64,000 bases of DNA from Shewanella gelidimarina. GTDB lineage: Bacteria; Pseudomonadota; Gammaproteobacteria; Enterobacterales; Shewanellaceae. A program made the position numbers and the translations under genes. Below, piece after piece: positions 46,069 through 54,908 of this stretch. The stretch is from assembly GCF_023283945.1 (NCBI RefSeq), contig NZ_JAKIKW010000021.1, forward strand, positions 32,740 to 96,739, in the 5' to 3' direction. A model generated the notes under the pieces. That model saw only the letters and a list, made by a program, of their open reading frames with translations. It searched no databases and had not been told where the DNA came from. Numbering within the stretch: position 1 is the first letter of the stretch; the number at the start of each line of letters is the position of its first letter.

Positions 46069-47001
46069 CTAGTCGTTGTCGTCAGCCTTAGAGATAAACA
46101 GACGACTAACGTCATTGCTCCATAGCTGGATGATTTTACGGCTTTTGGCTTTATTCCAAAAACATTTACCAAACAAAATAATCCCTGCGCCTTCAAAGTC
46201 GCGGCGCTCCTCTAAACCAAAGCGAGAGATCAGTGAACTGGCAAACATATCAATAGGGATCCCCACATCTTTAGTCTCGGCCGGATTCAACCACAAACGC
46301 TCTTTATCGGTATGAGAGATGGTGCCCCAATACAGACGCGGTGCACCGTTTTCAGTCGGCTCGGCATCGGCGAAATTTACAAATAGGTTTTTAGCACGCC
46401 AGCGATATTTATCATCGGTATATACCCAAAGATCCGATGTTGCCAGATCGCTGCCGCGCAATAAGCTATGCAATACCTTTTCCAGCCCTTGGGTAGCGAC
46501 CCGCTTTTTAGTGCTAGTTTCATCTTCTATTTTAACGGCAGCAGGCCCAGTGAGCTCAGGTTTTAATAGCTCAACTGTTGATAAGTCTGCTGGCATTGAG
46601 GTTGTGGTTGCAGTGCTGTTAGATTGGGTTTCATTTTCGATAAGCACTTTGGTAACCGTTGACGGCGTTTTGGCTTTAGTCATTTTTGGCGCACGACTAA
46701 AATCGATAATCATCGCATCGCTATCAACGAGCAGCTGATTAACTTCAATCGCATGTTGTTCTTCACGCTCTTTGGCGGCAAAAGGTTTAAACTCAGCGCA
46801 ATCTGCTTGATGATAGCGCGAGCCAAAGCATGCGGCTTTACCATCTTTTGATGCTTTACGATAATAGGCTTTACCTGCACACGCGGGGCACAAAAGTGCT
46901 TGCCGATATTTTTCAATATCAGCATCAGATAACTTTTGAAACTTAAATACCGAATAGGTTATCGGCTTGGTTTCGTCATATTGGCAAACAGCATCAAGCA
47001 T
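46069..47001 (-). CDS. Unknown protein with N-terminal Cys/His cluster
   Basis: 310-residue protein that I do not recognise. Residues 38-68 hold CPAC, a later Cys58, His64 and Cys68 (LLCPACAGK and CFGSRYHQADC), which could bind zinc as in CoiA-like competence proteins. A low-complexity Thr/Ser linker follows (about 100-165). A C-terminal domain contains TDDKYRWRAKNLFVNFAD and WNKAKSRKIIQLWS. There is no signal peptide. AAAGGA lies before the ATG. A nucleic-acid-related role is only a guess from the zinc-finger-like part. Confidence 0.72.
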   Translation of the reverse strand: MLDAVCQYDETKPITYSVFKFQKLSDADIEKYRQALLCPACAGKAYYRKASKDGKAACFGSRYHQADCAEFKPFAAKEREEQHAIEVNQLLVDSDAMIIDFSRAPKMTKAKTPSTVTKVLIENETQSNSTATTTSMPADLSTVELLKPELTGPAAVKIEDETSTKKRVATQGLEKVLHSLLRGSDLATSDLWVYTDDKYRWRAKNLFVNFADAEPTENGAPRLYWGTISHTDKERLWLNPAETKDVGIPIDMFASSLISRFGLEERRDFEGAGIILFGKCFWNKAKSRKIIQLWSNDVSRLFISKADDND

Positions 47002-47340
47002 GGTTTTTCCTTTAAGCCTTTGAAAAGACTGTTACCATCATAAGCATTTGCTCTATTTTAACAATCAAATTATCACTAATGATTCGCCGACATTGAGCTT
47101 TTATGGTTATTTTGGTCGTAGGTCAGGCAAGACGAAAGCGATGCCGCGACAACACAGTGAAAATGGCAAGTTAGCCCCCTTGTGTTAGCTGAGAGTTATC
47201 AGTCAAATCGGCATGGGTCTTCTGGTGATTCTTAACCCCTTGCCTTAAGGATCAATGTGGCTACAACCAACATGCGACCGTCATTTCAACAATCATACAA
47301 CCTTTTACTTTGTATCGTTCTCAACACCTACCCCTATAAT

Positions 47341-47430
47341 TATTTCGATAAAAGTCGAAATATAAATTGACTAACTTTTAAATACGTTTATTATCAGCCC
47401 ATCTTAATTATTTCGGCAATTCCAGAAATA
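47341..47430 (+). promoter_or_regulatory. Promoter flanked by two palindromic operators
   Basis: TATTTCGA-N6-TCGAAATA (47341-47362) and TATTTCGG-N6-CAGAAATA (47409-47430) share half-sites and identical 22-base geometry. Between them lie TTGACT (47367-47372) and TATTAT (47389-47394), a 16-base-spaced promoter. This suggests a dimeric metal-responsive repressor, for example ArsR-type, acting on the permease. The regulator gene is not in the window. Confidence 0.65.
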
Positions 47431-47458
47431 ACAAACAATCATTAGTAAGGTCAATATT

Positions 47459-48574
47459 ATGAGTCCTGAAATCATCACAATGGCAAAAGAAACAGCGAAT
47501 ATGTTCCTGTTTTTAGCCGCTGAATTAACGGTGCTATTTCTCGCTATTAGCTACATTGTCGGTATTTTGCAGGAGTATATCCCGCCTGAAAAAATACAAT
47601 CGATTTTGAGCTCTAAAAAAGGTAAAGGCTACATCATCGCCGCTCTGCTTGGCGCCATTACACCATTTTGTTCATGCTCAACGATCCCCTTTTTAAAAGG
47701 GCTGCTCAGAGCAAAAGCCGGTTTTGGCCCAATGATGGTTTTCTTGTTCGCAAGCCCATTACTGAACCCTATCATCATTGGCCTATTTGTGATGACGTTT
47801 GGCATTAAAGTCGCGGTATTCTATTTCTTAGTCGCTATGGTTGTGTCTGTTACCGCTGGCTATGTTTTAGAAAAACTTGGATTTGAGCGTTATGTGAAAC
47901 CTGAAGCTTATGAAGCGGTAACGCCCTCTAGTTGTGGGACCAGTTGCTCAACGGCGGACAAAAAGCCAGTAACAGAGACCGTAAAAACAACCTCTAGCGG
48001 CTGCGTACCTAAGCAAGAAGTGCAAGCGGTAATGCAGAGCAGTTGCAACGCAGAGCCTGCACTTGCAACGGCAGGGACTTGTAGCCCAGCACCGCAAAGT
48101 GGTTGTGGAACACGTTCTAATGCAGCAAGTTCATCTGCTGTCAGTGACACCGTTAAACAAGACAATCGCTGGATCCGTGTATGGCGCTCAACGTGGAAAG
48201 ACTTTAAACAAGTGCTACCTTACTTAATGCTAGGTATTTCACTTGGCTCATTCATCTACGGATTTATGCCAACTGAACTGATTGCTAAATATGCTGGTGA
48301 GGGTATGTGGTATGCCATTCCTATTGCGGCGATAATTGGTATCCCTCTATATATACGTGCAGAAGCGGTGATCCCTTTAAGCTCAGCATTAGTAGCCAAA
48401 GGTATGGCGCTGGGTTCGGTTATGGCATTGATTATCGGTAGTGCTGGTGCCAGCTTAACTGAAGTGATCTTGCTCAAGTCTATTTTTAAGAACCAGATGA
48501 TAGCGGCATTTTTGGTGGTGATCCTCGGTATGGCGATAACAGCAGGCTATCTTTACAGCTTCATTTTTGCCTAA
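47459..48574 (+). CDS. SO_0444-family Cu/Zn efflux permease
   Basis: 371-residue permease of the DUF318/ArsP-like superfamily, SO_0444 type, annotated for copper and zinc export. The N-terminal half has the metal-linked motif ITPFCSCSTIPFLKGLL and several helices. A Cys-rich cytoplasmic linker (SSCGTSCST, later SGCVP, SSCNAE, GTCSPAPQSGCG) probably binds metal. The second helix bundle includes GIPLYIRAEAVIPLSSALVAKG. AAGG lies before the ATG. Family members are often beside an ArsR-type regulator; none is adjacent here. Confidence 0.9.
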   Translation: MSPEIITMAKETANMFLFLAAELTVLFLAISYIVGILQEYIPPEKIQSILSSKKGKGYIIAALLGAITPFCSCSTIPFLKGLLRAKAGFGPMMVFLFASPLLNPIIIGLFVMTFGIKVAVFYFLVAMVVSVTAGYVLEKLGFERYVKPEAYEAVTPSSCGTSCSTADKKPVTETVKTTSSGCVPKQEVQAVMQSSCNAEPALATAGTCSPAPQSGCGTRSNAASSSAVSDTVKQDNRWIRVWRSTWKDFKQVLPYLMLGISLGSFIYGFMPTELIAKYAGEGMWYAIPIAAIIGIPLYIRAEAVIPLSSALVAKGMALGSVMALIIGSAGASLTEVILLKSIFKNQMIAAFLVVILGMAITAGYLYSFIFA

Positions 48575-48754
48575 GCTTTACTTTATGTAACGGCTAAAGC
48601 AAAAAGCATTCGCGCGTACAATTAATAAGCGTATAATTGCACTGTGGTTAAGACTCTATTAAACTAGGAAGCTTAACTGCAGTGCTTTCTATCGTTAGCA
48701 AGCACTCACCAATCATAAGTTAAAAATGAGTACATTAGTTAGAGGAGTCACGTG

Positions 48755-48988
48755 ATGGCAAAACATCGCCAGCAACAACCGCAGATTGAGCATGAAAGTG
48801 GTCGCGGCGTCATTAGAGATAATGCGCTAAAGGCAATAGTCACCAGTACCTTGTTTAGAACACGGACTGAGAAGCCTAGAAAGGGCAAAGGGTCTTACAA
48901 CCGCAAACAACAAAAGGGGCAAAAGCTGAAGGGCTTAGCCCCTTTTGACTTTCTAGTTAAGCTACTTTTTTGCAAAATCACGCCGTAA
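48755..48988 (+). CDS. arfA: Alternative ribosome-rescue factor ArfA
   Basis: 77-residue backup ribosome-rescue protein that recruits RF2 to ribosomes stalled on non-stop mRNA when tmRNA is lacking. The ArfA core is clear: GVIRDNALKAIVTSTLFRTR followed by EKPRKGKGSYNRK. The C-terminal part after about residue 60 is hydrophobic (PFDFLVKLLFC), as in full-length ArfA that is degraded. GGAG lies seven bases before the ATG; a GTG codon just upstream is less likely. The gene contains its own hairpin (48911-48947). Confidence 0.92.
   Translation: MAKHRQQQPQIEHESGRGVIRDNALKAIVTSTLFRTRTEKPRKGKGSYNRKQQKGQKLKGLAPFDFLVKLLFCKITP
48911..48947 (+). promoter_or_regulatory. Intragenic terminator/RNase III hairpin of arfA
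   Basis: CAAAAGGGGC (48911-48920) pairs perfectly with GCCCCTTTTG (48938-48947), with an inner AAGC/GCTT stem. It begins at codon 53. In other arfA genes a hairpin here yields a stop-less mRNA whose product is tagged by tmRNA, so that active truncated ArfA accumulates only when tmRNA fails. Confidence 0.85.
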
Positions 48989-49391
48989 CTCTCCTCTTAT
49001 CTCACCAAGCTTATTAACGCCTTTGCTAAAGGCGCGATTTGGTCAATTTAGTGATTGACTATCAACTTCAACATATAGACTATTAAGCCTTCGAAACACG
49101 ATATTCCATTTGGTAAAATGACACTTTTATTCTCCACTATTTGTACGCAAGTTAATTGCCTGACACTACGACTCTTCGCCAGTGTGATATGGCCATCAGG
49201 CAGTACGGAAAATGGGGAATGTAATAACGAGTAATACCACTAATTCTCGATTCCACACCCCAAAGAGTCTGCAACGCGGTGATGGATACTCCCCTCTTTG
49301 CTAGCCTTGCTCTCCTGCGGTTCTAAATTAATCAGTATCATTAGCGCGAGTCATGATTGATGACCCCGCGATAAGCGCAAGGAGTGTTGAA
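48989..49391. other. Intergenic region with one short hairpin
   Basis: CGCCTTT-GCT-AAAGGCG lies at 49018-49034, followed by CGATTTGG; it may help end the arfA transcript. No gene is seen in the rest. Confidence 0.4.
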
Positions 49392-50318
49392 ATGTCAGCA
49401 ACAGCATTACCCAAGATGGTTCCAGCGGCATTTTTGTCGGTGGTATTAATTTGGTCGACAACGCCGCTAGGTATCGTCTGGAGCAGTGAGTCAGTGCATC
49501 CAACGATGGCGGTATTACTGAGAATGCTAATTGCGCTGACGTTAGGTGCACTGATCATACTGATTGCACGTATTCGACTGCCATGGAGTGCAACCGCAAG
49601 AAAGCTATATGCCGTTTCTTCGATTGGGATTGTTGGCGGAATGCTACTTAGCTATTTTGCCGCCCGTTATATCCCCTCTGGTGTCATGTCGCTGATCTTT
49701 GGTTTATCACCACTGATCTCAGGCCTATTAGCGCAAAAAATACTTAATGAACCCAAATTTGGCCCAATGCGATTAGTCGCTTTAGTCATGGCATTCATCG
49801 GACTTGGTATTGTATGTTCATCAAAGCTTTCACTTGCGAGTGATAGCTGGATTGGACTGCTATTGATCCTATCTGCGGTGAGTTTGTTTAGCTTGAGCGG
49901 GGTATTAATAAAGACGGTTAAGATCAATATCCACCCCATTGCCAGTACAGTGGGCGCACTTATTTATTCGACGCCAATGTTTGTATTAGCCTGGTTATTA
50001 TTTGATGGTACATTGCCGATTGATACTTGGCAGCCGCGTTCACTGTTAGCGATTACTTACTTGGGTATTTTCGGTTCACTTATTGGTTTTATCAGCTATT
50101 TCTATATTTTGCAGCATCTCAATGCCAGCACTGTTGCGTTAGTCACGTTGATTACTCCGGTATTTGCCATGATGTTAGGCGCGCAGCTCAATGGTGAAGC
50201 CATTACCCAAGCCTTAGCGATAGGTGCTTGTTTTGTGTTAACCGGTTTAGCCTTGTATCAGTTTGGCGATCCCTTGCTGAATAAGCTGTCTAAAAAGAGA
50301 GCCAGTCGCAAACGTTAA
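49392..50318 (+). CDS. EamA/DMT-family transporter
   Basis: 308-residue membrane protein with ten hydrophobic helices in two EamA repeats. The first repeat has SVVLIWSTTPLGIVWSSES and the second LFSLSGVLIKTVKINIHP. Drug/metabolite transporters of this type export amino acids or other metabolites; the substrate is unknown. GGAG lies seven bases before this ATG; an ATG thirteen codons upstream lacks a site. It ends with a basic tail. Confidence 0.87.
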   Translation: MSATALPKMVPAAFLSVVLIWSTTPLGIVWSSESVHPTMAVLLRMLIALTLGALIILIARIRLPWSATARKLYAVSSIGIVGGMLLSYFAARYIPSGVMSLIFGLSPLISGLLAQKILNEPKFGPMRLVALVMAFIGLGIVCSSKLSLASDSWIGLLLILSAVSLFSLSGVLIKTVKINIHPIASTVGALIYSTPMFVLAWLLFDGTLPIDTWQPRSLLAITYLGIFGSLIGFISYFYILQHLNASTVALVTLITPVFAMMLGAQLNGEAITQALAIGACFVLTGLALYQFGDPLLNKLSKKRASRKR

Positions 50319-50327
50319 CTGCAATGT

Positions 50328-50355
50328 AAAAACGGCGAATCATACACGCCGTTTA
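50328..50355 (-). terminator. Terminator between convergent genes
   Basis: AAACGGCG/CGCCGTTT, eight pairs. On the minus strand it is followed by five U, so it best serves the cold-shock-domain gene; weaker for the plus strand. Confidence 0.65.
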
Positions 50356-50368
50356 TCGATAGCGACCA

Positions 50369-51157
50369 CTATTGATACGTTTGCCCATGATGCTTTAACC
50401 AGCCAGCAACATGCCGATCTTTAGGATCATGATGGGTCCAGTGCACCACACCGCCACGATCGTTATATTCATATTCGCCCTTAAACAAGACGCGATCGCC
50501 GATCTTCAAACTGTCGATCTTCGCTGCCAAATCTATATTATGCGCAATCAGCAGAGTTTGGCCGCTTGAAAGAGTAATAATAAACCTCTGGTGACGGCTG
50601 CCTTTATTGTCGTCCGGTAACAGTCGGCTCACAACCCCAGCACTTTGCACCTGTATGCCACTTTGCTGTTGAGAAAAGGCTTGGCATATCTGCTGCTCAT
50701 GCTGCTCATCCGCAGCAACAACACTCGATATATACGCGGAAGAGCTATAAGCACCAGAACTATTAGGCGGTGACACTCGGTTATAGACAAAGCTAGCAAT
50801 TGCCAATACGACAAGCATTATCGCAATACGATATAACATGCCTTTTATCGATTTAGCAGGTTCAACTTGATTATTGAGGGCTTTTTTATCGTTAATTTTT
50901 ATCGGTTCAGTACCATCTTCACTAGTGTCAAGATTGCTTTCAACGCCTTCAATCCGTACCGAAAATGCGCGTTGTTTAGCATCGGCTTGGATCTCTATTT
51001 GAAAATACAAGATATCGCCAACCAATGGTCGCCTAGCCATATGTTGTAGTGCTGACATATGAATAAACACATCACTGCCCTCTTCTGCATTCTCTACCCG
51101 GATAAAACCATAGCCTTTGCTGTCATTCCAGCGAACTAATTGTCCCTTATTTATCAC
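50369..51157 (-). CDS. Cold-shock-domain / membrane / DUF3465 fusion protein
   Basis: 262 residues from a GTG that has GAGGGA seven bases upstream. This start lies 14 bases beyond the stop of the exonuclease gene, whereas a longer frame would overlap it. The N-terminal cold-shock domain has KGQLVRWNDSKGYGFIR and SDVFIHMSALQ, the two RNA-binding motifs. One membrane helix follows (about residue 108-125). The C-terminal DUF3465 domain has GVVSRLLPDDNKGSRHQRF and VHWTHHDPKDRHVAGWL. It would place an RNA-binding domain in the cytoplasm and DUF3465 outside. Role unknown. Confidence 0.82.
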   Translation of the reverse strand: MINKGQLVRWNDSKGYGFIRVENAEEGSDVFIHMSALQHMARRPLVGDILYFQIEIQADAKQRAFSVRIEGVESNLDTSEDGTEPIKINDKKALNNQVEPAKSIKGMLYRIAIMLVVLAIASFVYNRVSPPNSSGAYSSSAYISSVVAADEQHEQQICQAFSQQQSGIQVQSAGVVSRLLPDDNKGSRHQRFIITLSSGQTLLIAHNIDLAAKIDSLKIGDRVLFKGEYEYNDRGGVVHWTHHDPKDRHVAGWLKHHGQTYQ

Positions 51158-51170
51158 AGCAATCCCTCGT

Positions 51171-52037
51171 CTAAAAACGTTGTTGTATTGATTTTGGCCA
51201 CAAGGCTTTATAAGCACTGAGTTGCTCAAACAATGCATGAAAAATATCCAGTGCAGCCAGCGCGTCGCCTGCGGCGTAATTGATCTGCTCTGGTGATAAT
51301 GGCTTATCAAGTGGAATAGCCCAGTTAGATAATGTCACCCGCTTACTTTTAGGTAATTTAAGCGCCAATACCGTGGCCGCTATTTGCACGGTGCCCATCT
51401 GTTTTGCTGCACCCAGTTGGTTCATCAACCCATTGAGATCGAGTATAGGATTGAGCGCAATACCAAAGTCACGCTTCATCGCATTAACGTCACTGCGAAG
51501 GCCGATGCCAATCTTAACGATATTCGAATCCTCACCTAACACCTCAGTAAGTGCCGTTTTAAAAGGCACTATATTGCTGCCAACCATTCTAAACAGATAA
51601 CAATGACTGCTCGTCGCGATTTGAATCAAGGAAATAGGATTGGTATTACGACGACCTTTTTCAAAAGTTGCCGCCGTTTCAGTATCAAAACCAACCCATT
51701 GCTGCGCCTTAATATCATCAATAACAGCCGCTAAAGTGTCGACGTTTACGATGACGATTTGACGCGATGAGCCGTTTAAATGCTCTGTTACCTTTTGAAT
51801 TTTATCGATACGGTAATCGCTCAAACGGGCGATATCTCTATCACTCATACGGCAGATTAAATTCGTACGCAGCAGCAGCCAATCAAGTTTTTGCTGATTT
51901 TGTTCGTTAGTAATAGAACTCAAGAATGCTTGTTCAGCGCTTTCCATTGCCGCGAAGTAAGCATCTGCTTCCGCGCCAAGTGCTTGCCTCAGCAATACCG
52001 ACTTGTCTGCTGCCAATCCAAATTTATATAAGCTCAT
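51171..52037 (-). CDS. DEDDy 3'-5' exonuclease (RNase D-like)
   Basis: 288-residue nuclease with the DEDDy active site visible: Asp118 and Glu120 in WVGFDTETA, Asp183 in IGLRSDVNAM, and Tyr254/Asp258 in NYAAGDALA. The N-terminal 90 residues are an extra helical part with no known domain. It lacks the HRDC domain of full RNase D, so it is a shorter member of the family acting on RNA or DNA ends. It is directly upstream of the cold-shock fusion gene, probably one transcript. Confidence 0.88.
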   Translation of the reverse strand: MSLYKFGLAADKSVLLRQALGAEADAYFAAMESAEQAFLSSITNEQNQQKLDWLLLRTNLICRMSDRDIARLSDYRIDKIQKVTEHLNGSSRQIVIVNVDTLAAVIDDIKAQQWVGFDTETAATFEKGRRNTNPISLIQIATSSHCYLFRMVGSNIVPFKTALTEVLGEDSNIVKIGIGLRSDVNAMKRDFGIALNPILDLNGLMNQLGAAKQMGTVQIAATVLALKLPKSKRVTLSNWAIPLDKPLSPEQINYAAGDALAALDIFHALFEQLSAYKALWPKSIQQRF

Positions 52038-52170
52038 ACTGTGTTTCTCAACGGTTTTAATCGCTATTAAGCAATGACTTTTCGCATCGAATCATAACGC
52101 GAAATCACACCTTATTGCTTAATAAAACCCAACTGTTAATATCGAATCAGTCTAAAACAATAAGAATAAG

Positions 52171-53850
52171 ATGCCGATAGTCATGAAAAAGATGAATAAA
52201 TGGATTTATCCAGCCCTATTAGCGCTTAGCTGCAGCGCTCACGCACAAACCACTTTAATCAAAAATGTGAATGGCTACACCATAGATAAAGGACAACTTG
52301 TTAGCTTTCATTCAATTGAGTTAAGTGATGACACTGTCACTCGCTTTTATAGTGAGCAGCAACAACCCACTATTATCAGCTCGATGCGCACTATCGATGC
52401 CGATGGTAAAACCATGCTACCAGGGTTAATTGATGCTCATGGGCACGTGCTTGGTTGGGGCCTCAACTTAATGCGCACGAACCTTCGTGGCAGCTTGTCA
52501 GAAGCTGAAGCAGTAAAGCGAACGCTGGCGTTTCGTCAACTCAATCCACAGCTGACTTGGGTGCAAGGACGGGGTTGGAACCAGGTTTTATGGCCAAGTA
52601 AAACATTCCCGACCGCTGCCGCTCTCGATAAGCACTTTCCGAATACGCCGGTATGGTTAAGACGAGTTGACGGACATGCAGGTTGGGCTAATAGCGCGGC
52701 AATGAAGTTAGCCGGGATAACTAAAGACAGTAAGGCGCCTGCTGGCGGAGAGATCATTCGCACCCAAAACGGTGAGCCCAGTGGCGTATTTATCGATAAC
52801 GCTATGGCGCTTGTTAGTCAAGCCATTCCAGAATTGAGTATTGCCGAGCAAGAGACCGTACTTAAAGCCGCAATGCACGATTTAGCCCGGTTAGGACTCA
52901 CCAGTGTACATGACGCTGGTGTAGGCAGCGATACTATGAATGCCTATAAAAATTTGGCCGATAAAGATGACATGCCAATACGGGTATATGGCATGGTCGC
53001 GGCCGGAGACAAACAATTCAGCAGCATTATGAGTAAGGGGCCATATCACCATAAATCACAAAAGCTGGATTTTAGCAGCGTTAAAATCTCCGCGGATGGT
53101 GCTTTAGGTAGCCGAGGTGCTGCATTAATCGAAGATTACTCCGATCTCCACGGACACAAAGGCCTGCTACTGCATAGCGAAAAGCAGCTTAAAAGCTATA
53201 TGTTAGCGGCCATGCAAGCCGGATTTCAGGTCAACACTCACGCTATAGGCGATCATGCAAATAAGCTGGTACTGGATGATTATGAGGCACTTATAAAGCA
53301 AACCAATAGCAAAAAACTACGCCATCGCGTGGAGCATGCACAGATATTGCGTCTTGAGGATATCCCACGTTTTGCTCAGCTAGGAGTTGTAGCATCAATG
53401 CAGGCAACGCACGCCACCAGCGATAAAAACATGGCTGAAGATAGAGTGGGCCCCGACCGTATAAAAGGGGCTTATGCTTGGCAAAAACTGCTGGAATCCA
53501 ATGCCATTATCGCCGCAGGCTCAGACTTCCCCGTAGAGTCTGCTAACCCTTTCTATGGCCTGCATGCCTCAGTCACACGCCAAGATCATGACAACAAACC
53601 ACTGCAAGGTTGGTATCCAGATCAAAGTATGAGTATGATCCAAGCACTCACCAGCTTTACTTCTGCAGCCGCGTATTCAGCCCATCAAGAGAATACCATT
53701 GGCCGTTTAGCGCCGGGCATGAAAGCTGACTTTATCTTAATCGATCGCGATATTATCAACGACGATGCTAGCCTGATATGGCAAACACAAGTGCTACAAA
53801 CTTGGGTCGATGGCAAAGTGGTCTTTAATATAGAAGATAATCAAGGCTAA
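52171..53850 (+). CDS. Exported amidohydrolase (YtcJ-like)
   Basis: 559-residue metal-dependent amidohydrolase of the YtcJ-like group with an N-terminal signal ending near SAHA. The metal-binding start is LPGLIDAHGHVLGWG. Later conserved parts are GRGWNQVLWP, VNTHAIGDHA, HRVEHAQIL and IAAGSDFPVES. Substrates of this group are mostly unknown N-acyl or amide compounds. ATGs at 52171, 52183 and 52192 are all possible starts, and none has a good ribosome site. Confidence 0.87.
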   Translation: MPIVMKKMNKWIYPALLALSCSAHAQTTLIKNVNGYTIDKGQLVSFHSIELSDDTVTRFYSEQQQPTIISSMRTIDADGKTMLPGLIDAHGHVLGWGLNLMRTNLRGSLSEAEAVKRTLAFRQLNPQLTWVQGRGWNQVLWPSKTFPTAAALDKHFPNTPVWLRRVDGHAGWANSAAMKLAGITKDSKAPAGGEIIRTQNGEPSGVFIDNAMALVSQAIPELSIAEQETVLKAAMHDLARLGLTSVHDAGVGSDTMNAYKNLADKDDMPIRVYGMVAAGDKQFSSIMSKGPYHHKSQKLDFSSVKISADGALGSRGAALIEDYSDLHGHKGLLLHSEKQLKSYMLAAMQAGFQVNTHAIGDHANKLVLDDYEALIKQTNSKKLRHRVEHAQILRLEDIPRFAQLGVVASMQATHATSDKNMAEDRVGPDRIKGAYAWQKLLESNAIIAAGSDFPVESANPFYGLHASVTRQDHDNKPLQGWYPDQSMSMIQALTSFTSAAAYSAHQENTIGRLAPGMKADFILIDRDIINDDASLIWQTQVLQTWVDGKVVFNIEDNQG

Positions 53851-53859
53851 CCCGCCATG

Positions 53860-53893
53860 AACTCACCCATAAGGCGAGCATTATGGGTGAGTT
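53860..53893. terminator. Terminator-like hairpin between convergent genes
   Basis: AACTCACCCATAA (53860-53872) pairs perfectly with TTATGGGTGAGTT (53881-53893), followed by ATTTTC. It separates the amidohydrolase from the pirin gene. Confidence 0.7.
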
Positions 53894-53919
53894 ATTTTCG
53901 GGACTGTCGATCAATCCGC

Positions 53920-54774
53920 TTACGCTGGTGGAATATCACCAAAACGGCCATTTTTATAATCATCAATAGCCTGACGGATCTCAGCTTGGCTATTCATCAC
54001 AAAAGGCCCCATGTGCACGATATCCTCTTTGATGGGTGTCCCCACTAATAACAACACCCCAGCCCCTAAAGCCGTAGCCCTAAGCGTTAAAACGGCTTTA
54101 GCATCGAGCAGCAATAATTGCTGCGCGTTATAGAGCTCTCCAGTGTCATTCGTTAGCTGCCCCGCATAGATATAAACCCCTACAAATGGGTGTTTATCCA
54201 GTCTCAGCTCGGCACTGCCATTGGCATCGAATATCAAGTCTGCTATTTCTGCTTTTCCGGCAAGCTCTTGAATGGGTGCAGTCACTGTTTGCCCTGCAAA
54301 GTCCCAATGACCAGTCAATGCTCTTAGCTTAACACCATGTGAATTACTCACCTCAGGGATGGGCGTATTGGTGGTGTCTTGATAGCGTGCTGGACGCATC
54401 TTTTCGCTGGCAGGCATATTGAGCCAAATTTGAAAACCATGTAAGCCAGTATCAGCATCAGCTAAGGGCATCTCAGAATGGATAACCCCGCTTCCTGTGC
54501 TCATCCATTGTACATCACCCGCCTGTATCGCTTTGACGTTACCGAGCTGATCTTTATGCTCCATACCGCCTTTGAGAATATAGGAAAAGGTTTCGATACC
54601 ACGATGTGGGTGTGGCGGAAAGCCGCCAATATAATCCGCTTTATCATCTGACTTTAGCTCATCAATCATAAGAAAAGGGTCAAAGTGACCGTGAGTAAAA
54701 TCGGCGACGCGAGAGATATTAACGCCGTCACCATCCATGGTGCGCAGCGCTTTATGTTGACTGATTATGTTCAT
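53920..54774 (-). CDS. Pirin-family protein
   Basis: 284-residue bicupin of the pirin family. The metal-binding first cupin has GGFPPHPHRGIETFSYIL and the distal IHSEMP ligands. The C-terminal cupin is typical (LRALTGHWD, ILLLVGTPIKEDIVHMGPF). Bacterial pirins include quercetin dioxygenases and regulators of pyruvate metabolism; which applies is not clear. Confidence 0.92.
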   Translation of the reverse strand: MNIISQHKALRTMDGDGVNISRVADFTHGHFDPFLMIDELKSDDKADYIGGFPPHPHRGIETFSYILKGGMEHKDQLGNVKAIQAGDVQWMSTGSGVIHSEMPLADADTGLHGFQIWLNMPASEKMRPARYQDTTNTPIPEVSNSHGVKLRALTGHWDFAGQTVTAPIQELAGKAEIADLIFDANGSAELRLDKHPFVGVYIYAGQLTNDTGELYNAQQLLLLDAKAVLTLRATALGAGVLLLVGTPIKEDIVHMGPFVMNSQAEIRQAIDDYKNGRFGDIPPA

Positions 54775-54908
54775 TTACTTTGCCTTAATAGTTATCTACA
54801 AGGCTAGATTAACAACCAATGATTAGAATGAATAACGCGAAATATAGCGATATTCATTCTAATAATGCGAAAGATATGGGTATTGCATAACGAAAATAGA
54901 GCTTGTGT

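Noticed and set aside
50369..51310. Longer 313-residue form of the cold-shock fusion
   Set aside because: It would overlap the exonuclease gene by 140 bases, and the extra 51 residues do not belong to the cold-shock domain, whereas the GTG at 51157 has a well-spaced GAGGGA.
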